Part shown: piece after piece, positions 1 through 5,609 of the stretch
How the letters are laid out: the number at the start of each line of letters is the position of its first letter
Position numbering within the stretch: position 1 is the first letter of the stretch
Assembly (NCBI GenBank): GCA_029857975.1
Contig: JAOUFX010000114.1
Span: forward strand, 1-7,917
Length of the DNA: 7,917 nucleotides
Direction: 5' to 3'
Origin: Deltaproteobacteria bacterium
GTDB taxonomy: Bacteria; Desulfobacterota; SM23-61
Program-made: the position numbers and the translations under genes
The notes under the pieces: model-generated
Told to the model about the DNA's origin: nothing
The model's database searches: none
Seen by the model: only the letters and a program-made list of their open reading frames with translations

Positions 1-1
1 G

Positions 2-223
2 TCACCGGGGCCTTTTGGCCTTATGGACGCCGTAGGTCTCGATGTAGTTTATGATATTGAAATTGTTTATTACAAGGAATCCAGCGAGCCGAAGGACCGG
101 CCGCCGAAAGCCTTAAAGGCGATGATCAATCGGGGAGAACTCGGAGTGAAGACCGGCAAGGGGTTTTATACCTATCCTGACCCGGAGTTCAGGCGCCCCG
201 GTTTTTTGAAGGCATCGTCGTAA
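2..223 (+). CDS. 3-hydroxyacyl-CoA dehydrogenase, C-terminal end (5' end outside window)
   Basis: This is the last 73 codons of an NAD-dependent 3-hydroxyacyl-CoA (3-hydroxybutyryl-CoA) dehydrogenase, which oxidises 3-hydroxyacyl-CoA to 3-oxoacyl-CoA in cytoplasmic beta-oxidation or butyrate-type metabolism. The reading frame is open from base 2, so the gene begins upstream; the ATG at 23 is internal. Two blocks of the family's C-terminal helical domain are visible: SPGPFGLMDAVGLDVVYDI at the start, and RGELGVKTGKGFYTYPDPEF near the end, followed by a short tail ending at a TAA. The NAD-binding Rossmann domain and catalytic His/Glu lie outside the window. It could be a stand-alone short enzyme or the end of a longer multifunctional protein; the termination just after the KTGKGFY block fits the stand-alone form of about 285-310 residues. 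A Shine-Dalgarno-like AAAGGAGG overlaps the stop, but no start codon follows at usable spacing. The family call is firm; the acyl substrate is unknown. Confidence 0.9.
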   Translation, partial: SPGPFGLMDAVGLDVVYDIEIVYYKESSEPKDRPPKALKAMINRGELGVKTGKGFYTYPDPEFRRPGFLKASS

Positions 224-283
224 AGGAGGACCTTTCCTTCCGGGCCCTTGCACGGCAGGCAAGATGAACCCATTTTAATGAAG

Positions 284-333
284 CTCTACCTCAGAAGTTA
301 GAAGGTGGTAAATGAATTGAGGGCCCGGTAGAG
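284..333 (+). promoter_or_regulatory. Possible stem that could mask the ribosome site of the RdhA-like gene
   Basis: CTCTACC at 284-290 is exactly complementary to GGTAGAG at 327-333. The right arm contains most of the Shine-Dalgarno sequence (AGAGG, 330-334) of the gene starting at 340, so pairing would hide the ribosome site. A second outer pair, CCGGGCCC at 240-247 with GGGCCCGG at 321-328, overlaps the first right arm by two bases, so the two pairings would partly compete. The 36-nt loop of the first stem makes it only moderately plausible. No known riboswitch class is recognised. This is seen sequence complementarity with an inferred role. Confidence 0.25.
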
Positions 334-339
334 GTTTTT

Positions 340-1524
340 ATGGTTAGCTTGAAAGAGATGCAAAAACTCGAGGATGCTCTCCGGCCATATGAGAAGAAGC
401 TTCAATCCCAGGAAAAACTGCGAAGGCTGCTCGGGGTCAATGAAGTTGAGCGACCCACTTACGAAAGGTATATCATTAAACCCATCGAGCGCTTCGACCG
501 ACGGAAGAACGCCTTTCTAACCCTTTTGGCGAACAACCCTTTCGGGGCAGAATTCCGCACGCGATTCCGGGAACGCACAGGGGTAGATCATTACAGCTCT
601 CCTTTACCCTACAGCGAGTTGAGCCCGGAAGACCGAATCGGCCAAAGCTTAACGGCAGCATCATGGAGGTTGTGCCGCGAGTACGAACCTAAGAGCCTGC
701 CGATAACCGACTCAGGGGGGCGGGTAGAAATAACTGATCGGGTGGAAATGACCCGGCTCATCAAAAAAGTAGCTCTTTTTTTCGGCGCGGAGCTGGTGCG
801 CATAACCAGGATAGACCCACGCTGGATATACCAAGATGTCGACATTTCTCATCCTTACGCCATCATCGCAGTTGTCTCCCATCCTCGCCCCCTGAATCAA
901 ACTTCGCCTTCTCATCTTTCCAGCTTAGCCGTTGCTCACACGTACTCTAACTTAAAATTTATAACGACCCAACTGGCTGATTTTATTCGCGGGCTAGGTT
1001 ACGATGCCGTATATCGCGAAACGCTGGGGAGGAATCCGGAAATGTTAATGGTGCCCATGGCCATTGATGCTGGCGTGGGAGAATTTGCCCGCAACGGACG
1101 AGTCTTGTCTCCCGAATTTGGTATCAATATGCGTCTAAAGGCGGTTACCACCGATCTGCCCATTGAGCCGGACAAACCGATTTCTTTTGGCGTTCATGAG
1201 TTCTGCCTGTCTTGTGAAGAATGCGCCAGGCAATGCCCAGCCGGGGCCATACCTTTCGGCCCACCATCCGAAAAATTAGCGGATCCTTTACACAACAATC
1301 CCGGTTTTCGCAAATGGTACATCCATGCCGAACGATGCCTGACTTTCTGGGCGGTCAACCGGAAAAAATGGAGCACATGTGGCGGTCGCTGTATCAATTT
1401 TTGCCCATGGAATAAGCCGATCCGTTTTTGGCACAATATGGTTCGGTGGGCCGCCATCCATTCGCCGGCAAAGCTCAAAAGGATTCTCGCATTAGCAGAC
1501 CGATTTTTCTGTCACGGTAAATGA
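340..1524 (+). CDS. Reductive dehalogenase-like (RdhA-family) corrinoid/iron-sulfur protein, non-exported
   Basis: This 394-residue protein belongs to the reductive dehalogenase family, whose members use a base-off corrinoid and two [4Fe-4S] clusters to remove halogens reductively. Visible signatures: a RFDRRKNAF-type block at about 51-59; an Rdh-like core with FFGAELVRITRIDPRWIY (147-164); GLGYDAVYRETLGRNPEM (218-235); a GVGEFARNGRVLSPEFG segment (245-261); TDLPIEPDKPISFGV (271-285); and a C-terminal dicluster domain. Cluster 1 ligands are C289, C292, C295 and C299-Pro; cluster 2 ligands are C333, C347, C351 and C355-Pro-Trp. There is no Tat signal or membrane segment at the N terminus and no rdhB-like gene beside it, so it is predicted cytoplasmic and non-respiratory. 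The ATG at 340 is preceded by AGAGG with 5-nt spacing; an in-frame TGA at 313 leaves no earlier ATG, GTG or TTG. QueG, the related epoxyqueuosine reductase, is less likely because the TDLP..PDKPI.FGV...C block is RdhA-like. Actual dehalogenation is unproven. Confidence 0.8.
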   Translation: MVSLKEMQKLEDALRPYEKKLQSQEKLRRLLGVNEVERPTYERYIIKPIERFDRRKNAFLTLLANNPFGAEFRTRFRERTGVDHYSSPLPYSELSPEDRIGQSLTAASWRLCREYEPKSLPITDSGGRVEITDRVEMTRLIKKVALFFGAELVRITRIDPRWIYQDVDISHPYAIIAVVSHPRPLNQTSPSHLSSLAVAHTYSNLKFITTQLADFIRGLGYDAVYRETLGRNPEMLMVPMAIDAGVGEFARNGRVLSPEFGINMRLKAVTTDLPIEPDKPISFGVHEFCLSCEECARQCPAGAIPFGPPSEKLADPLHNNPGFRKWYIHAERCLTFWAVNRKKWSTCGGRCINFCPWNKPIRFWHNMVRWAAIHSPAKLKRILALADRFFCHGK

Positions 1525-1581
1525 AGGATCGTACTTCCTGTTCATCAACCTTAATTGGAGAGCTTACAATATAAAGGCTGA

Positions 1582-1977
1582 TTATTTGATAGGCCATTCG
1601 TCTCTCTCTTGCAAGACGTCGCGGTAGACCTCCAGAGCATCGTTCACCGCGGGCATTCCGGCATAAGGAGCGACCTGGAAGATGATTTCGGCGATTTTTC
1701 TGGGATCGCAACCGACATTCAAGGCCGCATTGACATGGAGCTTAAATTCTTTTGTTGCCCGCAGAGCGGCAAGCATAGCACAGGCGGCCATCTGTCTTTC
1801 CGGGAGGGAAAGAACCGTACGGGAATAAAGGTTGCCGGTTATGAATTTGGAAAAATCGTTGGCCAGATCCCGGTTAAACTCCTTCCACATTAAATAGGGA
1901 GGATCAATTTTGGCTCCTTGACTAAATAATTTTCGAGCTGTTTCTTGGGTTCTTTTTCTGATTTCCTCTTCATTCAT
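1582..1977 (-). CDS. Carboxymuconolactone decarboxylase (CMD) family protein
   Basis: A small all-helical protein of 131 residues, close to the length of PcaC (gamma-carboxymuconolactone decarboxylase). The core reads LPERQMAACAMLAALRAT, then FKLHVNAALNVG, then an IAEIIFQVAPYAGMPA block and a final amphipathic helix, which is the CMD domain order (PF02627). H81 lies at the usual histidine position. The CxxC of AhpD-type peroxidase relatives is absent, so a thiol peroxidase role is unlikely. A GTG at 1986 would add three residues, but the AAGGAG at 1988-1993 lies only 1 nt from it; the ATG at 1977 has 10-nt spacing and is preferred. The gene follows the ferredoxin gene after 166 nt and is overlapped at its start by a 13-codon ORF. 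It may decarboxylate or process a ring-derived intermediate made by the neighbouring enzymes; in anaerobes many CMD-like proteins have no known reaction, so only the family is firm. Confidence 0.8.
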   Translation of the reverse strand: MNEEEIRKRTQETARKLFSQGAKIDPPYLMWKEFNRDLANDFSKFITGNLYSRTVLSLPERQMAACAMLAALRATKEFKLHVNAALNVGCDPRKIAEIIFQVAPYAGMPAVNDALEVYRDVLQERDEWPIK

Positions 1978-2011
1978 CTTTGGCACTCTCCTTGTTTTCT
2001 ATAGTTTCCAT
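1970..2011 (-). CDS. Possible 13-residue leader ORF coupled to the CMD gene
   Basis: An ATG at 2011-2009 is preceded by AGGAGG at 2020-2025 with 8-nt spacing, the best ribosome site in this spacer. The ORF reads METIENKESAKDE and stops with TGA at 1972-1970, which overlaps the beginning of the CMD gene (ATG at 1977) in another frame. The CMD frame itself is closed upstream by a TAG at 2001-1999, so this strong site cannot serve CMD directly. The arrangement would let ribosomes terminate and restart on the CMD ATG. The peptide has no run of one amino acid that would suggest an attenuator. Its existence as a translated peptide is inferred. Confidence 0.4.
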   Translation of the reverse strand: METIENKESAKDE

Positions 2012-2052
2012 ATTCAGGCCCTCCTATTATGGCGACAGTATTGTCAAAATTT

Positions 2053-2136
2053 AACCACAGAGAACACGGAGAAAATATTAGGTATCAATATATTATGAGA
2101 GACTTTATTTTCTCCCCCTCTGTGCCCTCTGTGGTT
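2053..2136. repeat. Long imperfect inverted repeat (CCACAGAG type) between ferredoxin and CMD genes
   Basis: The left arm AACCACAGAG (2053-2062), CAC (2065-2067) and GGAGAAAATA (2068-2077) pairs with TATTTTCTCC (2106-2115), GTG (2122-2124) and CTCTGTGGTT (2127-2136). That gives two 10-bp perfect stems joined by a 3-bp stem, with a 2x2 mismatch and a 6-nt bulge on one side; the loop is 28 nt and AT-rich. It lies 7 nt past the ferredoxin stop and could act as a terminator, an mRNA-stabilising structure, or a small dispersed palindromic element. CCACAGAG/CTCTGTGG-type palindromes are familiar in environmental bacterial genomes. No transposase is nearby and no clear target-site duplication was found by eye. 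Confidence 0.75.
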
Positions 2137-2143
2137 TCATATC

Positions 2144-2599
2144 TTATCCTCGCTGGGGGGCAGGTCCTGAATCAGATGTCGCCGCGAAGGTGAGGGCTCC
2201 CGAAGGACAGTAGGTAACGCAGCGGGGACTGGCCTGGTGGATACACAAGTTGCACTTCGACGCCATCTGGCGGGATGGGTCAAAGGCAATGGCCCCAAAA
2301 GGACAGGCCTCAAGGCACTTCTGGCAACCATTGCACTTCTCTTCGTTCAGGAGGATAAGGCCATCCTTGATCTGCTCAATTGCCCCTGCTGGACAGACAG
2401 ATACACATGGCGGAAAAGCACAGTGTTGGCAAACTTTTAAATTTAAGGGAATCCAGGGTGTCCCCTCGTTGGTTATTTCTGCACCCTTTTCTACTTGGAT
2501 CCACCGAATTCCAGGGGGCAACTGATATTCTCCTTTACAGGCGACCTCACAAGCAAAACAGCCCACGCATAATTTGGGTTCAAAAACCAGGCGATTCAT
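2144..2599 (-). CDS. Four-cluster [4Fe-4S] ferredoxin subunit of the adjacent molybdopterin oxidoreductase
   Basis: A 151-residue electron-transfer protein of the DmsB/HycB/NrfC type. Sixteen cysteines form four groups: C11, C14, C17, C21; C57, C60, C65, C69; C89, C92, C95, C99; and C116, C119, C127, C131. Each of the last two groups ends in a CP pair (C99-Pro, C131-Pro), as does C69-Pro. This predicts four [4Fe-4S] clusters forming a wire between the molybdenum subunit and an unknown electron partner. There is no signal peptide or membrane segment, so the complex is predicted cytoplasmic. The ATG has AGAAGG upstream at 5-nt spacing, and the gene starts 46 nt after the oxidoreductase gene, consistent with one operon. 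The last 12 residues (ATSDSGPAPQRG) form an unstructured tail. No membrane anchor subunit is encoded in the window, so electrons probably go to a soluble carrier. Family is certain; the partnership is inferred from position. Confidence 0.92.
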   Translation of the reverse strand: MNRLVFEPKLCVGCFACEVACKGEYQLPPGIRWIQVEKGAEITNEGTPWIPLNLKVCQHCAFPPCVSVCPAGAIEQIKDGLILLNEEKCNGCQKCLEACPFGAIAFDPSRQMASKCNLCIHQASPRCVTYCPSGALTFAATSDSGPAPQRG

Positions 2600-2645
2600 T
2601 GTAGCCTTCTTTCTTGACCTTCAAATCAGAGATGCACTTTCCGCA

Positions 2646-4769
2646 TCAAGTTGCTTTATAAATTTTGCATAGTAGCGCCCGTAATTGGTAAGTTCCCATA
2701 GCCGGATCATAGGGAGGTCCGTTACGGGTGAGGACGTTGGCGTTTGATTGCCATAGACCGTGATCTGGTGCGGCTTGTTCGGGAAACCACCAACCATGGG
2801 GAATGTGGACGACCCGCGGGTCGATTCCTTCGGTAAGCCTGGCTTTCTGTTTAATTTTTCCACGCGGGGTCTCAATCCCCATCCAGTTTCCATCATCGAT
2901 TCCAAACTTTCTGGCAGTTTCCGGGTGGATTTCTGCCAGAGGGTCGACCTCAATCTCTCGCAAGTAGGGGATTTGCCGGCCTTCGGAATGAAAGAAAACA
3001 GGTGACTTGGTACCCGTCGTAAGAATGAGAGGATATTCGCCAATGAGTTCGGGTGAATTCAAAGGGCTTTCCGGCAATTCAGAATACCCCGGAAGCGGGT
3101 CATATTCTAACCGCTCTAAAATGGAAGAATGGAGTTCCACCTTTCCGGATGGCGTTGCAAAGCCTACCTTTTGGTGTTTGTAGTATTTTTGGGGGACCGT
3201 AATATATCCAAGTTCTTTTATTTGCTCGAAATTAACAGCCAGGGGCTGAAGCTGGTAGTTTATGACCTCCTCCAGGGGTTCGGTACCCCAGGGTAATTTG
3301 AGTTTTTTAGCCAGATCGATCATGATCTCTTGGTCTTGTCTGGCTTCACCTACCTGGGTAATCTTCTGCTGGACCAACACGACATTTTCAGCTCGGAGAG
3401 GATATCCTCGTACTAAATTTACCTCAAGCCAGGTAGCGGCGGGTAGAACAATATCGGCCATCTCGGCGGTTGGGGTCATATAGATATCCGTTACGACCAG
3501 AAGATCGAGATTTGATAAGGCTTGATGGACTTCCTGAGAATTGGCATAAGTTAATAAAGCATTGTTGCCAAAGATCAGAAAGGCTTTTACGGGATATGGC
3601 TTCCCGGTGAGCATGGCCTGGAATACTGTGGGGGCATGAGCGGAGGGGACCAAAGCTTCCCGGCTGGATAGCAACTTGAACTGATCCGCTCCCAAGCGCT
3701 TTTCATGCATTTCCGGCGGCAAGCGGTCGTAGCCGGTAGGGAAATGCCTCAAAGCGTGCATCCCAAAGATATTGCCTCCGGGGACGTCTATGTCTCCGGT
3801 CAAAGCGGTTAATACTGCGATGGCCCGGAGGTTTTGCAGGCAATTGGGAGTCTGCTCCAGCGCCACGCCCCACTCTAAACAGGATGGCTTGTTGGTGGCG
3901 AACATTCTGGCAGCCTGGATGATTTTTTCCGCCGGAACCCAGGTGATCTGCTCGGCCCATTGAGTCGTACATCCTTGCACGCGTTTCCGTAATTGATCAA
4001 AACCGACGGTCCAGCGATTTATGAAATCAGAATTAAATAAGTTGTCATCGATGATTACTTTGATCATCGCCAGGGCAAGGGCGGCATCGGTCCCCGGCCG
4101 AATCTGCAGCCAGAGGTCCGATATCGATGCCGTTTCAGACAGGCGTGGATCCACGGTAATGATCTTCGAGCCCCCTTTCCATGATTGTAAAAAACGAAAA
4201 CCCATTTCCCCGTCGGGACTCGTGTGGACCGGATTGTGCCCCCAAACCAAGATAGAAGATGGCCTGGTGGTGCCGTAATAATCGCAGATGATCAAATCGC
4301 CAAAGGTAAGCTTACTGGCCGTTACCCGGGGAAGGAAGCACTGGGCCTGTCCCGGGGCACACCAGTTGGGTGTTCCCAAGGCGTTGGCGAAGCGAATAGT
4401 GAATGGGAAATGATGTCTCCCCGTACCTTGGCCGACAGCGATTGCCTCCACGCCGTATTTCCCTTTGATCTGCTTGATTTTGGCGGCAATCTTATTCAAG
4501 GCTTCGTCCCAGTTGATTCTTTGCCACTTTCCCTCTCCCCTGGATCCTTTCCGCATTAGGGGATACTGCAGGCGCGCGGAATTATATACATGTTGTAGGC
4601 TGGCCAATCCTTTGGCGCACATGGCTCCTTTGTTCAGAGGAGAGTCGGGATCACCTTCAATGCGCGTGATCCGGGCATCTTGGGTAGAGACGAGTACCCC
4701 ACACCCCCCATGGCACATGCCGCAGCTACTGCGGTAAACCTTTTCCTTTTGGTTAAGTTTATGTTTCAT
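2646..4769 (-). CDS. Molybdopterin-dependent oxidoreductase, DMSO reductase superfamily, catalytic subunit
   Basis: A 707-residue enzyme binding a Mo/W-bis-pyranopterin cofactor and one [4Fe-4S] cluster. In order: the N-terminal cluster motif C16-x2-C19-x3-C23-x27-C51, followed by K53, the usual electron-relay position; GTPNWCAPGQAQC (132-144), where C144 is the best candidate metal ligand; VWGHNP (175-180); VDPR (206-209) with RPGTDAALALA (224-234); TGDIDVPGGN (324-333); MADIVLPAATWLE (437-449); and a C-terminal dinucleotide-binding domain from about 578, including HGWWFPE (658-664). There is no Tat signal, so it is cytoplasmic. A TTG at 4814 would lengthen it by 15 residues and overlap the previous gene; ATG 4769 has AGGGG at 5-nt spacing and lies 11 nt after the cyclase stop, so it is chosen. 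There is no in-frame TGA suggesting selenocysteine. It may be formate-dehydrogenase-like, thiosulfate-reductase-like, or of the acetylene hydratase type; the substrate cannot be read, and the operon suggests an organic compound. Confidence 0.92.
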   Translation of the reverse strand: MKHKLNQKEKVYRSSCGMCHGGCGVLVSTQDARITRIEGDPDSPLNKGAMCAKGLASLQHVYNSARLQYPLMRKGSRGEGKWQRINWDEALNKIAAKIKQIKGKYGVEAIAVGQGTGRHHFPFTIRFANALGTPNWCAPGQAQCFLPRVTASKLTFGDLIICDYYGTTRPSSILVWGHNPVHTSPDGEMGFRFLQSWKGGSKIITVDPRLSETASISDLWLQIRPGTDAALALAMIKVIIDDNLFNSDFINRWTVGFDQLRKRVQGCTTQWAEQITWVPAEKIIQAARMFATNKPSCLEWGVALEQTPNCLQNLRAIAVLTALTGDIDVPGGNIFGMHALRHFPTGYDRLPPEMHEKRLGADQFKLLSSREALVPSAHAPTVFQAMLTGKPYPVKAFLIFGNNALLTYANSQEVHQALSNLDLLVVTDIYMTPTAEMADIVLPAATWLEVNLVRGYPLRAENVVLVQQKITQVGEARQDQEIMIDLAKKLKLPWGTEPLEEVINYQLQPLAVNFEQIKELGYITVPQKYYKHQKVGFATPSGKVELHSSILERLEYDPLPGYSELPESPLNSPELIGEYPLILTTGTKSPVFFHSEGRQIPYLREIEVDPLAEIHPETARKFGIDDGNWMGIETPRGKIKQKARLTEGIDPRVVHIPHGWWFPEQAAPDHGLWQSNANVLTRNGPPYDPAMGTYQLRALLCKIYKAT

Positions 4770-4780
4770 CTTGGCCCCTG

Positions 4781-5539
4781 TTAATCCTCTAACATGGCCA
4801 CCGCCCGTACCCAACCGGCGCTCGCCCCTTCGATCTTGATGGGAAATGCCGCCACTTTGAATCCAAAAGGTTGGGGGATTTTATCCAGGTTCGCCATCCT
4901 TTCGATATGGCAATACTCCTTTTCCTTGCCCACCCAATGGGCCTCCCAAAAGTGCTCCTTTTTCCCGGCCTTTAATTCAGCAACCATGACTTCAAAAGGC
5001 CGATCCCAGCCCCAGGCATCCGTGCCCGTGACTTTGACGCCTTGATTCAAAAGCCAAAGGGTGGCTTCACGAGTCATGCCGGGATGCATTTCCTCGTAGC
5101 CCGGCTCACCATAGCGTTTATAGATGTCCGTTCGAATCAGGATGATGTCGAATGGCTTTACGGTGTAAGCTATTCTGGCCAATTCTTGTCGGACTTCTTC
5201 CGCCGTGATCCCCTCCCCCTTCTTTTTATGATGGAAGTCCAGAATCACTCCATCCCCATAGCACCACTCCAGGGGAATCTGGTCGATCGTCTTCGAAGGT
5301 TTGCCTTCCGACGTGGGCCAAAAATGATAGGGGGCGTCCAGATGGGTGGTATTATGCGTTCCCAGAGTTACGGTTTCGGACGCGCAGTATTTTCCACCGG
5401 GGAACTCCTCCGCTTTCATCCCGTACATTTCCGCAAAAAATTTCGGAGTATCCTCGTGGCGGCGGTAAATAATCTGGGGCATTACCTTTAAATTGCCCCG
5501 CAGGCTTACGGTCACGCTCAAGTCAATAATTTTGGCCAA
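4781..5539 (-). CDS. Cyclase-family metal-dependent hydrolase (kynurenine formamidase / isatin hydrolase type)
   Basis: A 252-residue member of the cyclase family (PF04199), soluble metal-dependent hydrolases that open cyclic amides, lactones or diketones, or cleave N-formyl groups. The metal motif H62-x3-H66-x-D68-x3-H72 lies in LGTHNTTHLDAPYH. Further family marks are HPG (152-154), GVKVTGTDAWGWD (167-179), and HIERMANLDKIPQP (211-224) followed by GFKVAAFPIKIEGASAGWVRAVA to the end. The start is a TTG with a strong AAGGAGG at 5-nt spacing; the ATG just upstream is in another frame. The gene follows dctM after 70 nt and precedes the molybdenum enzyme by 11 nt, so the three are probably cotranscribed. 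Together with TRAP import and a redox enzyme this suggests hydrolytic opening of an imported or modified ring. Kynurenine formamidase itself is unlikely because no other tryptophan-degradation gene is present. Family is firm; substrate is unknown. Confidence 0.88.
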   Translation of the reverse strand: MAKIIDLSVTVSLRGNLKVMPQIIYRRHEDTPKFFAEMYGMKAEEFPGGKYCASETVTLGTHNTTHLDAPYHFWPTSEGKPSKTIDQIPLEWCYGDGVILDFHHKKKGEGITAEEVRQELARIAYTVKPFDIILIRTDIYKRYGEPGYEEMHPGMTREATLWLLNQGVKVTGTDAWGWDRPFEVMVAELKAGKKEHFWEAHWVGKEKEYCHIERMANLDKIPQPFGFKVAAFPIKIEGASAGWVRAVAMLED

Positions 5540-5544
5540 TTTAC

Positions 5545-5551
5545 CCTCCTT
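5545..5551 (-). promoter_or_regulatory. Strong ribosome binding site that fixes a TTG start
   Basis: On the minus strand AAGGAGG is followed by 5 nt (GTAAA) and then TTG GCC AAA, the first codons of the cyclase-family gene. No ATG or GTG in that frame lies within reach, so this site settles the choice of the rare TTG start. Confidence 0.8.
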
Positions 5552-5609
5552 CTGTTCATCGGCGGATTGAATTTAATCCATCCAATTGCGGCGTTCTCGT
5601 TTCAGGAAT

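Noticed and set aside
312..320. ATG AAT TGA mini-ORF upstream of the RdhA-like gene
   Set aside because: Only two codons; although GGTGG precedes it, nothing distinguishes it from chance.
340..1524. Epoxyqueuosine reductase (QueG) assignment
   Set aside because: The dicluster domain is similar, but the TDLP..PDKPI.FGV...C block and the N-terminal RFDRRKNAF region fit RdhA.
1525..1581. Bidirectional terminator between the converging RdhA-like and CMD genes
   Set aside because: No GC-rich stem with a T run is visible in these 57 nt by eye.
1981..1996. Sigma-54-like TGGCAC-N5-TTGT on the plus strand
   Set aside because: The -12 element lacks the required GC, and it would drive transcription antisense into the ferredoxin gene; probably chance.
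2030..2046. TTGACA on the minus strand as a -35 box for a CMD promoter
   Set aside because: No -10 hexamer lies 16-18 nt downstream; TAATAG is only 12 nt away.
4770..4814. N-terminal extension of the Mo enzyme from a TTG at 4814
   Set aside because: It would overlap the cyclase gene end and has no better ribosome site; ATG 4769 has AGGGG at 5-nt spacing and lies 11 nt after the cyclase stop.
5042..5491. Open frame of 149 codons on the plus strand
   Set aside because: Antisense to the cyclase-family gene, which has an intact metal motif and a strong ribosome site.
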